Source of the DNA: a virus
DNA: 24,076 nucleotides
IMG/VR virus record: IMGVR_UViG_3300045975_000369
Location: 1 to 24,076 of that record
Reading direction: 5' to 3' (one strand)
The translations under genes were made by a program, and so were the position numbers. Below the pieces are notes generated by a model, which worked only from the letters and a program-made list of their open reading frames with translations, was not told the DNA's origin and made no database searches. Positions 1 to 6,303 of this stretch are shown piece by piece; the first letter of the stretch is position 1, and each line of letters opens with the position of its first letter.

Positions 1-30
1 GTCTAGGACGTTCATCTTGTAGACCGCGTG

Positions 31-51
31 TGTACCTCCGTACATTTTTTT
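31..51 (+). terminator. weak hairpin plus T-run at the left edge
   Basis: A 5-bp stem (TGTAC, positions 31-35, pairing with GTACA, 40-44) around a CTCC loop is followed directly by seven T residues (45-51). This is the arrangement of an intrinsic terminator for a gene entering from the left on the + strand, but the stem is short. The same bases read on the - strand give GGAG, a short A-rich spacer and an ATG at 45-43 that stays open to the window edge, so a divergent gene start is the competing reading. The sequence shown cannot decide between them. Confidence 0.3.
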
Positions 52-76
52 CTCCGAATGTGAGAAATTCCCGACT

Positions 77-628
77 ATGCCCAAAGCTAAACCATCATCT
101 TTGTCTCGAAGTCATAATACCAAAGCCGAGCGCGAAGCTCGGACCGCGGCCGAGGAGTCTATGATTCCAAAGACGTTGCTGACTTCGAAGCCTCCCGCCG
201 AATTGAACGGACATAAAGTCGCGTCCCAGGTGTGGAAGCGGCTGATCAAGTTGTACGATGAAACGGAGGGGACGATCATCACATCGTTCGATTCGGATGT
301 GTTGGTGAAGTATTGCCTGGCAGAAGAGGAATTGGTAGAGTTATCTGCTTTACGCCGTGTTATCTTCCAGATGTGGGATAAACACTTGAAGATTTTGAAT
401 ACAATAAATCCGAAGGCCGACCAGTTGAAGGATTACTTCAACGCGCTCGCGCAGGCCAATGCTTTATTGCAGAGATTCCAAGGCATGGATGCGCGGCTGG
501 ATGGCAAGCGTAAACTGATCTATGCGTTGGCTCAATCGTTATATCTCACGCCGCGCTCACGCGCCGGTGTGGCTCCGACTGAAAAAGAACCCGATGAACC
601 AGGCGGCGAGATAGAGAAATATATATGA
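77..628 (+). CDS. terS: phage terminase small subunit, P27-like
   Basis: The 183-residue product looks like the P27 family of terminase small subunits, which bind the packaging site on phage DNA and hand it to the large subunit. A basic, low-complexity N-terminus (about residues 1-40) is followed by a helical region. That region contains the family-like stretch around 'AELNGHKVASQVWKRLIKLY' and the 'TSFDSDVLVKYCLAEEE' segment, where P27 proteins usually read LT..D...L..YC. The C-terminus is acidic. Position just upstream of the large subunit supports the call. No strong ribosome site precedes the ATG (a weak GAGAAA lies upstream). The stop overlaps the next ATG as ATGA, so the two genes are probably coupled. 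Family assignment is from pattern recognition, not a search. Confidence 0.8.
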   Translation: MPKAKPSSLSRSHNTKAEREARTAAEESMIPKTLLTSKPPAELNGHKVASQVWKRLIKLYDETEGTIITSFDSDVLVKYCLAEEELVELSALRRVIFQMWDKHLKILNTINPKADQLKDYFNALAQANALLQRFQGMDARLDGKRKLIYALAQSLYLTPRSRAGVAPTEKEPDEPGGEIEKYI

Positions 629-876
629 GAAAAAACGATTGGGACGATTTAGTAATCACAGGACACAAAGGCGATTTTTATTTTCATCATGATGATTCCT
701 ACATCACGATTCGTTATGGGGATGATGTAATGGATGTTGTCACTATTCCCGTCAAAGGCCCCAATTCTTGGCAGTGGAACGGCAATAGAGAAAAGCCAAC
801 ATTATCCCCCTCAATACTCGTCGGTGCTAATTTATGGCATGGCTGGATGAGGGATGGAGTATTGATTGACGCATAG
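625..876 (+). CDS. small conserved phage protein, WxWNG / PTLSPSI type (DUF6527-like)
   Basis: This 83-residue protein of unknown function has a His/Asp-rich beta-type N-terminal half and a C-terminal half with 'WQWNG', 'KPTLSPSI' and 'WHGWMRDGVL'. The W..NG...PTLSPSI...G...G pattern is one I associate with DUF6527-type small phage proteins, which often sit among packaging or structural genes; the function of that family is not established. The start is the ATG overlapping the terS stop (ATGA). Its end overlaps the TTG start of the large terminase by 11 bases, so it is wedged tightly between the two terminase genes. Base composition is more AT-rich than terL. A role in packaging is only inferred from position. 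Confidence 0.65.
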   Translation: MRKNDWDDLVITGHKGDFYFHHDDSYITIRYGDDVMDVVTIPVKGPNSWQWNGNREKPTLSPSILVGANLWHGWMRDGVLIDA

Positions 877-2473
877 GTTTCCAATGTTCGATCAAGCCAA
901 AGCCGAAAAAGCGGTTGGATTTATCCAATCGATGAAGCTCACCGGGGATTTTCATGGGCAACCGTTCGACCTGATGCCGTGGCAACACCAGATCGTTTGG
1001 GATGTATATGGCACACTAAACCCGCGCGGGGTGCGGCAGTATCGTCACGTGTATGTCGAATGTGCCAAGAAGAACGCCAAAAGCCAGTTGACTTCGGGCA
1101 TCGGCAACAAACACCTTTACGATCGCGATGAACCCAACGGGCAGATCGTCTTATGCGCGGGAGACCGCGAGCAGGCGGAACAGACGATCTATTATCCGTT
1201 GGTGGAGATGATCGAGCAGGATCCTGCATTGATCAAGCGCGTGAAGATCATTGACAGTAAAAAGTTCATCGAGAACAAAGAGACGGGCACTACATTGAAA
1301 GTGATCAGCGCAGAGTCCTACACAAAACACGGCTGGAATATCTCCTGCTGTGTTTTCGATGAACTGCATGTGCAGCCCAACCGCGATCTATATGACGTGA
1401 TGATCAAGGGCGCAGGCCTGGCGCGGCGCCAGCCGATCTGGTGGGTGATCACTACTGCAGGCGATGACCCGGACCGTGTCTCGATCGCGTGGGAGGTGCA
1501 TGAAAAAGCCGAAGCCATCCTGAAGGCGAGGGCGGCCAAGGATAAGAACAGCGATGTTGACACCTGGTACCCCGTCATCCATGCCTACAACGGCGAGGAT
1601 ATCTATAACGAGAAGAACTGGGCGAAGGCGAACCCGTCCCTTGGGATCACGCTTCAAGCGGACGATCTGCGCGATCTGGCGAAGGAGGCGAAGCTCCATC
1701 CTGCAGACGAGCGTCTCTTCCGTTGGCTGAATCTCAACCAATGGGTGACGACGAAATTGTCGAGCTGGCTGCCGCTCGACCTATTCGATTCAACCATCGG
1801 CGCGTGGGAACGCAAGGACCTGCTCGGCAAGAAATGTTATATCGGGATGGATCTCTCAACAACGACAGACCTGAGCGCGATCTGTCTCGTATTTCCTCCG
1901 CAGGATGGTTTCGAGGATTGGCGCGTCATCTGGGATTGCTGGATCCCCGAAGAGAACATGAAGGATCGCATCAAGCAGGACCACGTGCCTTACGACGAAT
2001 GGGCTGCGCAGGGATGGATCCAGCCCACCAAGGGCGACATGATCGACCACACTGTGATCGAGATGCGTATCCAGGAGATCCGCAAACTGTATAAAGTGAT
2101 CGAACTGGACGGTGACCGGACCTTTGCGACGATGTTATGGCAGCGCCTCGAACAGGACCGATTGACCTGCGTGGACATTCCCCAGCAATACGCCACGCTG
2201 ACAGACCCCATGAACACGATCGAGATTCTATTGCGCGGGAAGCAGATCTCTCATGAAGATCATCCAGTTGCACGCTGGTGTTTTGGCAATACCAGCATCG
2301 TCAAGAACGGCAACGCGCAGATCAAATATGTGAAGGAACGCAAGGGAAAGAATCTCGACCGCTCGAAGCGCATCGACCTGACCGTGGCCTGGGTGTGCGC
2401 GATGGCGCGCGCGAAGTTTCACGACAAGATCAAAAGCGTCTATGATAAGCGTGGCATTCGGGTTGTGGGTTGA
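866..2473 (+). CDS. terL: phage terminase large subunit (ATPase and nuclease), Terminase_1/HK97 type
   Basis: This is the packaging motor: an N-terminal ATPase drives DNA into the prohead and a C-terminal RNase H-like nuclease cuts the concatemer. Visible landmarks are a Q-motif-like 'MPWQHQIVWDVYG' (about residue 37), a Walker A-like 'AKKNAKS' near residues 67-73, Walker B 'CCVFDELH' with D165/E166, a coupling motif 'ITTAGDDP', and the first nuclease aspartate in 'YIGMDLSTTTDLSA' (about D329). Its 535 residues are normal for the family. I chose the TTG at 866 because GGAG (856-859) lies six bases upstream; an ATG at 884 is the alternative but has no clear ribosome site. The Walker A has Ala where most relatives have Gly. 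The TGA stop lies inside the -35 element of the next promoter. Confidence 0.93.
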   Translation: MTHRFPMFDQAKAEKAVGFIQSMKLTGDFHGQPFDLMPWQHQIVWDVYGTLNPRGVRQYRHVYVECAKKNAKSQLTSGIGNKHLYDRDEPNGQIVLCAGDREQAEQTIYYPLVEMIEQDPALIKRVKIIDSKKFIENKETGTTLKVISAESYTKHGWNISCCVFDELHVQPNRDLYDVMIKGAGLARRQPIWWVITTAGDDPDRVSIAWEVHEKAEAILKARAAKDKNSDVDTWYPVIHAYNGEDIYNEKNWAKANPSLGITLQADDLRDLAKEAKLHPADERLFRWLNLNQWVTTKLSSWLPLDLFDSTIGAWERKDLLGKKCYIGMDLSTTTDLSAICLVFPPQDGFEDWRVIWDCWIPEENMKDRIKQDHVPYDEWAAQGWIQPTKGDMIDHTVIEMRIQEIRKLYKVIELDGDRTFATMLWQRLEQDRLTCVDIPQQYATLTDPMNTIEILLRGKQISHEDHPVARWCFGNTSIVKNGNAQIKYVKERKGKNLDRSKRIDLTVAWVCAMARAKFHDKIKSVYDKRGIRVVG

Positions 2474-2495
2474 CAAAACCAAATTGTGATATACT
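2470..2495 (+). promoter_or_regulatory. extended -10 promoter at the end of terL
   Basis: TTGACA (2470-2475) is a perfect -35 hexamer and overlaps the terL stop codon. TGaTATACT (2487-2495) is an extended -10 element, with TG one base before the hexamer TATACT. The spacing from TTGACA to TATACT is short at 14 bases, although a 17-base spacing to ACTAAT (2493-2498) is also available. An extended -10 can work with a poor -35 spacing. The expected start point near 2501-2503 coincides with the first base of hairpin 1, which makes the site more convincing. Confidence 0.6.
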
Positions 2496-2501
2496 AATTT
2501 C

Positions 2502-2640
2502 GTGGTGGGTGGGGTGCCCCCCTCACCCGACCCGCCACATCTGAAAACCTAATTCTGCAGCCCTGGTCTTGTATCGGGGCGAACTGTCGGAGTGATGCGC
2601 CCGGCGATTCTCGAAAGAGAGTCGTCGGGCGCTTTGCATT
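2502..2640 (+). ncRNA. candidate structured RNA between terL and the accessory genes
   Basis: The gap after terL has no ORF with a credible start but holds three hairpins in a row. Hairpin 1 pairs 2502-2516 with 2524-2538 (15 positions, one mismatch, one G-U, 7-base C-rich loop). Hairpin 2 pairs GCCCTG (2560-2565) with CGGGGC (2575-2580). Hairpin 3 pairs 2597-2612 with 2617-2632 (16 bp including two G-U pairs) closed by a GAAA tetraloop, and is followed by TTTGCATT, like a weak intrinsic terminator. A promoter just upstream would start transcription at the foot of hairpin 1. Either a free-standing RNA of about 140 nt or an attenuating leader for the next gene (ribosome site at 2641) fits. I do not recognise an RNA family. 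Confidence 0.5.
2597..2640 (+). terminator. GAAA-capped stem with short T-run
   Basis: A 16-bp GC-rich stem (2597-2612 with 2617-2632, two G-U pairs) closed by GAAA is followed by TTTGCATT. The stem strength fits an intrinsic terminator; the T-run is short and interrupted, so termination may be partial. It ends only eight bases before the AAGGAG of the next gene, so read-through or a conditional fold would be needed for late transcription to cross it. Confidence 0.5.
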
Positions 2641-2650
2641 AAGGAGCGTG

Positions 2651-2926
2651 ATGCTCATCCCTGCAAGTCATATTGCTGTGCTGGCGCTGCTCTCTGCCGC
2701 GGAATATCTGTATCGGTTTTATTCCGATCCAATTCACAGATACGCCTCATTGGGCAAGGCGATCGGAAGATTACTTTTGGCAGGCACCTACTTGTTTATC
2801 GCATTGGATGACCCGACGGAAGCCGTGCGCATGGTATTGGTGAGATGGTCCCTGTTCATGTTTTTCTTCATCGATCTCTTCTTCATCGTTCAACGCCACA
2901 TTACGGACAGGATCCTCTCAAAATGA
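2651..2926 (+). CDS. small membrane protein, three predicted membrane segments (holin-like shape)
   Basis: The 91-residue product has three hydrophobic stretches, at about residues 5-20, 36-52 and 62-82, separated by short charged loops, and a basic C-terminus (RHITDRILSK). That topology resembles a class I holin, but many unrelated small phage membrane proteins look the same and I see no specific family signature. The ATG at 2651 is chosen because AAGGAG (2641-2646) lies four bases upstream; a GTG at 2648 sits too close to it. Its stop overlaps the next ATG (ATGA). It is the first gene after the candidate promoter and structured RNA. No holin is seen beside the endolysin, so this is a reasonable holin candidate by inference only. 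Confidence 0.75.
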   Translation: MLIPASHIAVLALLSAAEYLYRFYSDPIHRYASLGKAIGRLLLAGTYLFIALDDPTEAVRMVLVRWSLFMFFFIDLFFIVQRHITDRILSK

Positions 2927-3261
2927 GTCCAGAGTTCTATTTGAGCGTATTCACCGCCTTCAGTGTATTTGTGCTTGGTTTTCTGCAGTGGAGAAGCGAT
3001 GCCAAAAAGAAGGAAGCCGACGCCCAGTCTTCCAGTAAATCTACCGAGGCGGGCGCGATGGAAAACCTGAGCAACGCCTACAAGGAATTAGTGGACAGCC
3101 AGGCGGCGCGTATTGAAAGTCTCGAAACGAGAGTGGATGAATTGGAGAAGAAATTGCGCACTTACGTGAATTGGTCAGCGCGGCTAGTGAAACAGTTGGC
3201 AGATCACGGAATCGTCCCCGTCCCGATCGATACGGGTCCGCTGGGAGAGAAGAAGCTATGA
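2923..3261 (+). CDS. membrane-anchored coiled-coil protein
   Basis: The 112-residue product has one N-terminal membrane segment (about residues 5-22, 'FYLSVFTAFSVFVLGFLQW'), a charged linker rich in K, E and S, and a heptad-like coiled coil near residues 50-85 ('SLETRVDELEKKLR'), ending in a proline-containing tail. The layout is like an inner-membrane spanin or a membrane-tethered phage accessory protein; no family is recognised. The ATG at 2923 is chosen because it overlaps the preceding stop as ATGA. An in-frame extension to 2845 would overlap the upstream gene and give an unrelated, His-rich N-terminus. The stop in turn overlaps the next ATG at 3258, so it is coupled on both sides. Confidence 0.7.
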   Translation: MSPEFYLSVFTAFSVFVLGFLQWRSDAKKKEADAQSSSKSTEAGAMENLSNAYKELVDSQAARIESLETRVDELEKKLRTYVNWSARLVKQLADHGIVPVPIDTGPLGEKKL

Positions 3262-3776
3262 AGAAAACACCAGCCGCAATTTTGGGAGGCGGTCCCAGTC
3301 TTCCGGAGGACCTTTTGCATCTGCCTTCTGATTGTATATTGATCAGCGTCAACGACCATGCACTTCATCATTGTCATCCGCATTTTCTCGTTTATATGGA
3401 CAATGATTTTGAGAAATGTCCTGAGTTGAAACAGGCAATCGATGCATTCGATGGAACCATCGTCAGCCCGTTTTTAGATAGTCATGTGACCCTGCCCAAG
3501 GGTCAATGGTGGGATGGCGGTTTTACATCCACATTAGCCACCTGGTTCGCATGCTGGAGTGGTTTCGCGCCGGTTTTGCTGTGTGGGATGGATTGTTATC
3601 AGGGCGAGATCAAATATTGCCACCCGCGTCCGGGGTTTCATCATCCGGTCTTCGATTTTCCGCTCGAGAATCATCTTCGTGCCTGGCGCTTTGCGCTGAA
3701 AAAATGCCCGAACGCCGACGTGATCAAGGCTGTCAGCGGCCCATTGGTGGAGGTCTTTGGAGCTTATGAAGCCTAG
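3258..3776 (+). CDS. GGGPSL-motif Rossmann-like protein (DUF115/MptE-like, tentative)
   Basis: This 172-residue soluble protein opens with 'AAILGGGPSL', followed by 'DCILISVNDHAL' and 'FLVYMDNDF', then 'LLCGMDCYQG' near the C-terminal half. A glycine-rich GxGPSL loop followed by S-x-N and a D-containing strand is typical of the DUF115/MptE-like and Maf glycosyltransferase-related Rossmann folds. Those families act on nucleotide-linked substrates, including sugar transfer, but this copy is short and its substrate is unknown. The ATG at 3258 overlaps the previous stop (ATGA); an upstream extension to 3171 is out of keeping with the coupling. It is not a known virion gene and looks like cargo in the terL-portal interval. 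It could alter host surface glycans or modify phage DNA or protein; none of this is shown. Confidence 0.7.
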   Translation: MKKTPAAILGGGPSLPEDLLHLPSDCILISVNDHALHHCHPHFLVYMDNDFEKCPELKQAIDAFDGTIVSPFLDSHVTLPKGQWWDGGFTSTLATWFACWSGFAPVLLCGMDCYQGEIKYCHPRPGFHHPVFDFPLENHLRAWRFALKKCPNADVIKAVSGPLVEVFGAYEA

Positions 3777-3972
3777 ATTTTCTTCATTTTTTCAGGCATT
3801 TGTTCGGTTTATTGGCATTCATGAAGCCCTGTTTCTGCTTGGTTTTTCCGCTTTTTTTATTGGCATACGTGATTTATGGTCGATGGAGATCGCATTGACG
3901 GTCTGCGGCGCCATTTTAATGATCGTTGCGATTGCATCGATCCTTGCTAGTAGTCGGAAGTCAGGTGCTTGA
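3766..3972 (+). CDS. small two-segment membrane protein
   Basis: The 68-residue product has two hydrophobic stretches (about residues 17-35 'IHEALFLLGFSAFFIGI' and 42-61 'IALTVCGAILMIVAIASIL') and a basic tail ('ASSRKSGA'). It overlaps the preceding gene by 11 bases and its TGA shares one base with the portal ATG (TGATG), so it is coupled to both. The ATG at 3766 has GGAG close by (three-base spacing) and GGTGGAGG further off; a TTG at 3757 is an alternative that would add three residues. A two-segment protein of this size could be a holin or antiholin, but nothing specific shows it. Confidence 0.6.
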   Translation: MKPRFSSFFQAFVRFIGIHEALFLLGFSAFFIGIRDLWSMEIALTVCGAILMIVAIASILASSRKSGA

Positions 3973-5612
3973 TGGGATTTTTGACTGATGCTTTTCAAAA
4001 GCGATCTGTGACCGTGGTAGGCGATGAACTATGGCGTTCCTGGAAATCCGCGCAGGTCTATAGCGGCATGAACGTGACGCCCGACACGGCCATGAACTTT
4101 TCGGCGGTCTTTGCGGCGCACAAGATCCTCTCTGAATCGACGGCCATGCTCCCCCTGTTTCTGCTGAAACGGTTGAACCCGCGCGGCAAGGAGCCCGCCA
4201 CGAACAAAAAGTTATTCGGCGTGCTGCATGATGTCGCCAACCCGGAAATGGATTCCTACTTGGTGCGGGAGACCATGACTGCCCATCTAGTCGGCTGGGG
4301 ACGCACGCACGCCAAGATCGATTATGACGCGGATGGGCAGGTGCAGGCGATTTGGCCGATCCATCCCAAGTTCGTGACTCAAAAACGCAACGCGCAGTTG
4401 GAGTTGGCGTATGAGGTGACACTGCCCAGCGGTGAGAAAAAAACCTATCCGTCCTGGATGATGTTCACCCTGCGCGGACTGTCACCCGACGGCGTGAACG
4501 TCTACACCCCGATCCAACTAGCCAGGCAGGGAATTGGTCTGGCCCTGGCAGCAGAGGGGTTCGGAAGCACCCTGTTCGGAAACGGGGCCATGCCCAATGG
4601 TGTACTCGAAACTGACCAGGGATTGAGCGACACGGCCTATAAACGTCTGAAAGAGGATTGGAGCAATAATCACCAGGGAATATCGAATTCCAATAAGTTC
4701 GATATTCTCGAAGAAGGATTGAAATGGAAAGCCACTTCGGTCCCGAACGAAGACGCCCAATTCCTGCAGACCCGCGTTTTTCAAGTCGAAGAGATCGCCC
4801 GCTGGTACCGCATCCCAAACATGATGCTGAACATGAGCGGCGCCAACTCGACCTATGCCAGCGTCGAGGCATACGGATTGCAATTCGTGATCTATACGCT
4901 TTATCCCTGGCTGGTGCGCTGGGAGAAGGGCATCAGCATGCAGCTCCTGCTTGAACGCGAGCGCGGCAAATATTTTGCCGAGCATTCGATGAGCGCGATC
5001 TTGCGCGGAGATACCTCCAGTCGCTATGCCGCCTACGGCACCGGCAGACAGTGGGGCTGGCTGAGCGTGAACGATATCCGCGCGCTGGAAAACCTCAACC
5101 CGATCGACGACGGAGACATTTATCTGCAGCCGTCCAACATGGTCAAGGCGAACGATGTTTCGACGGCACAACGGTCCTATCTGCCTGTCTATCTGGACGC
5201 TGTTCAACGCATCTTGCGGCGTGAGGCCAACGACATCCGCGCGGCTGTGCAGAAGGTCCTGCCAAAACAGGGGATCGATGGATTTGTCATCTGGCTGGGT
5301 GAGTTCTATGCGGAGCACCAGGAGTTTATCGTCCGTAATCTCATGCCCGCCGCACAAAGTTTTGCAGAAACGGTAGCGAACGGGCTGGACCTGAGTTCGG
5401 TGAATGCAAGGGTGGCAGAGTCGTTGAAGTTGTTCGCAATTCGCCGTGCGGGCCAGATGCAGGAGAAGCTCAAAGCCGCCCTGCAGGATCCTGAGCCTGC
5501 TCGCAGTATCGAACATATTCTCGACGGTTGGGATCAGCTCTACGTGGAGCGGATCGCCCGCGAGGAGATCGGCAGGCAGACCAATGTTCTGGCAGTCAAG
5601 GAGATTTTATGA
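3972..5612 (+). CDS. HK97-family portal protein
   Basis: The portal forms the dodecameric ring at one capsid vertex through which DNA passes and to which terminase and connectors dock. The N-terminal part shows the family pattern 'FSAVFAAHKILSESTAMLPLFLLKR' broken by normal variation, then 'WGRTHAKIDYDADGQVQAIWPIHP', 'HQGISNSNKFDILEEGLKW' and 'IARWYRIPNMMLNM'. The 546 residues exceed the roughly 400 of a minimal HK97 portal because of a helical C-terminal extension (about residues 400-546). The ATG at 3972 overlaps the preceding stop as TGATG; a TTG at 3969 is a less likely start. The stop overlaps the protease ATG (ATGA). The portal-protease-capsid order is the classic HK97 order. Confidence 0.93.
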   Translation: MGFLTDAFQKRSVTVVGDELWRSWKSAQVYSGMNVTPDTAMNFSAVFAAHKILSESTAMLPLFLLKRLNPRGKEPATNKKLFGVLHDVANPEMDSYLVRETMTAHLVGWGRTHAKIDYDADGQVQAIWPIHPKFVTQKRNAQLELAYEVTLPSGEKKTYPSWMMFTLRGLSPDGVNVYTPIQLARQGIGLALAAEGFGSTLFGNGAMPNGVLETDQGLSDTAYKRLKEDWSNNHQGISNSNKFDILEEGLKWKATSVPNEDAQFLQTRVFQVEEIARWYRIPNMMLNMSGANSTYASVEAYGLQFVIYTLYPWLVRWEKGISMQLLLERERGKYFAEHSMSAILRGDTSSRYAAYGTGRQWGWLSVNDIRALENLNPIDDGDIYLQPSNMVKANDVSTAQRSYLPVYLDAVQRILRREANDIRAAVQKVLPKQGIDGFVIWLGEFYAEHQEFIVRNLMPAAQSFAETVANGLDLSSVNARVAESLKLFAIRRAGQMQEKLKAALQDPEPARSIEHILDGWDQLYVERIAREEIGRQTNVLAVKEIL

Positions 5613-6289
5613 AACCCAAAAAACAAACCGACCCTGTGGAGCGCAGGACGTTCAACGTGAAAGAACTGCGCGCCGCGACCAAAGAAGATAAGCCGGTGCT
5701 GGAAGGCCTGGCGTCTGTGTTCAACGAATACAGCGAAGATCTTGGAGGATTTGTTGAGATCATCGAGCCAGGTTTTTTCGACGATGTACTGGAAGACGAT
5801 GTACGCTCGCTGGTAAACCATGATCCGAATTATGTGCTGGGACGCACCAAGAGCGGCACGCTCGAGATCCAGCAGACTGAGGAGGGTCTTTTCCAGCGTA
5901 CCTATCCACCCATTACAGAACCCGAAGCGGCCCAGTGGGCAAAAGACGTGATGGTCTCGGTACGGCGTGGCGACGTGGACCAGATGTCGTTCGGTTTTAT
6001 CGTTAAGAGCACCTACCGCGGCGACCCGGAAGACGGTGATGATTGGTACGTGCTTGGCGATCAGATCGTTCGTCGCCTGAAGAAAGGCGGCGCCAAGAGA
6101 CTGCTGGATGTCTCGGTCGTAACCTATCCAGCATATCCGCAGACGAACGTGAGCGCGCAAACACGCTCGCGATTTGAAGAGTTCAAGGAGTCTCTCCCCG
6201 GGCAGGAGCCTGAGGAGGTCGAGGCAGGAGAGTGGCAGGAGCCGCTCGATACCCTGCAGCGACGGCTTGATCTCAAAACCAAAGAATAA
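5609..6289 (+). CDS. HK97-family prohead protease (peptidase S78 type)
   Basis: The maturation protease cleaves the capsid scaffold domain, and itself, inside the prohead. The 226-residue product has the expected motifs: 'LEGLASVFNEYSEDLGGFVE', the histidine motif 'SLVNHDPNYVLGRT' with H71, the serine motif 'DVDQMSFGFI' with S127, and 'LLDVSVVTYPAYPQT' near residues 165-177. In many relatives the last motif reads E-V/I-S; here an aspartate (about D167) stands where the third catalytic residue is expected. The start is the ATG overlapping the portal stop; a longer frame reaching back to 5528 only translates portal sequence out of frame. The acidic C-terminus after residue 185 may be removed by self-cleavage. 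Confidence 0.93.
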   Translation: MKPKKQTDPVERRTFNVKELRAATKEDKPVLEGLASVFNEYSEDLGGFVEIIEPGFFDDVLEDDVRSLVNHDPNYVLGRTKSGTLEIQQTEEGLFQRTYPPITEPEAAQWAKDVMVSVRRGDVDQMSFGFIVKSTYRGDPEDGDDWYVLGDQIVRRLKKGGAKRLLDVSVVTYPAYPQTNVSAQTRSRFEEFKESLPGQEPEEVEAGEWQEPLDTLQRRLDLKTKE

Positions 6290-6303
6290 TCAGGAGAACA
6301 AAA

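Noticed and set aside
2845-2922. Upstream extension of the coiled-coil membrane protein
   Set aside because: It overlaps the previous gene for its whole length, gives a His-rich segment in front of a good membrane start, and ignores the ATGA coupling at 2923.
4518-5516. Long - strand open frame (332 codons) opposite the portal gene
   Set aside because: It lies wholly antisense to a clear HK97 portal gene, has no ribosome site, and its protein shows no family pattern; a by-product of codon bias on the + strand.
5540-6160. - strand frame opposite the prohead protease
   Set aside because: Antisense of a clear protease with catalytic motifs; nothing supports expression.
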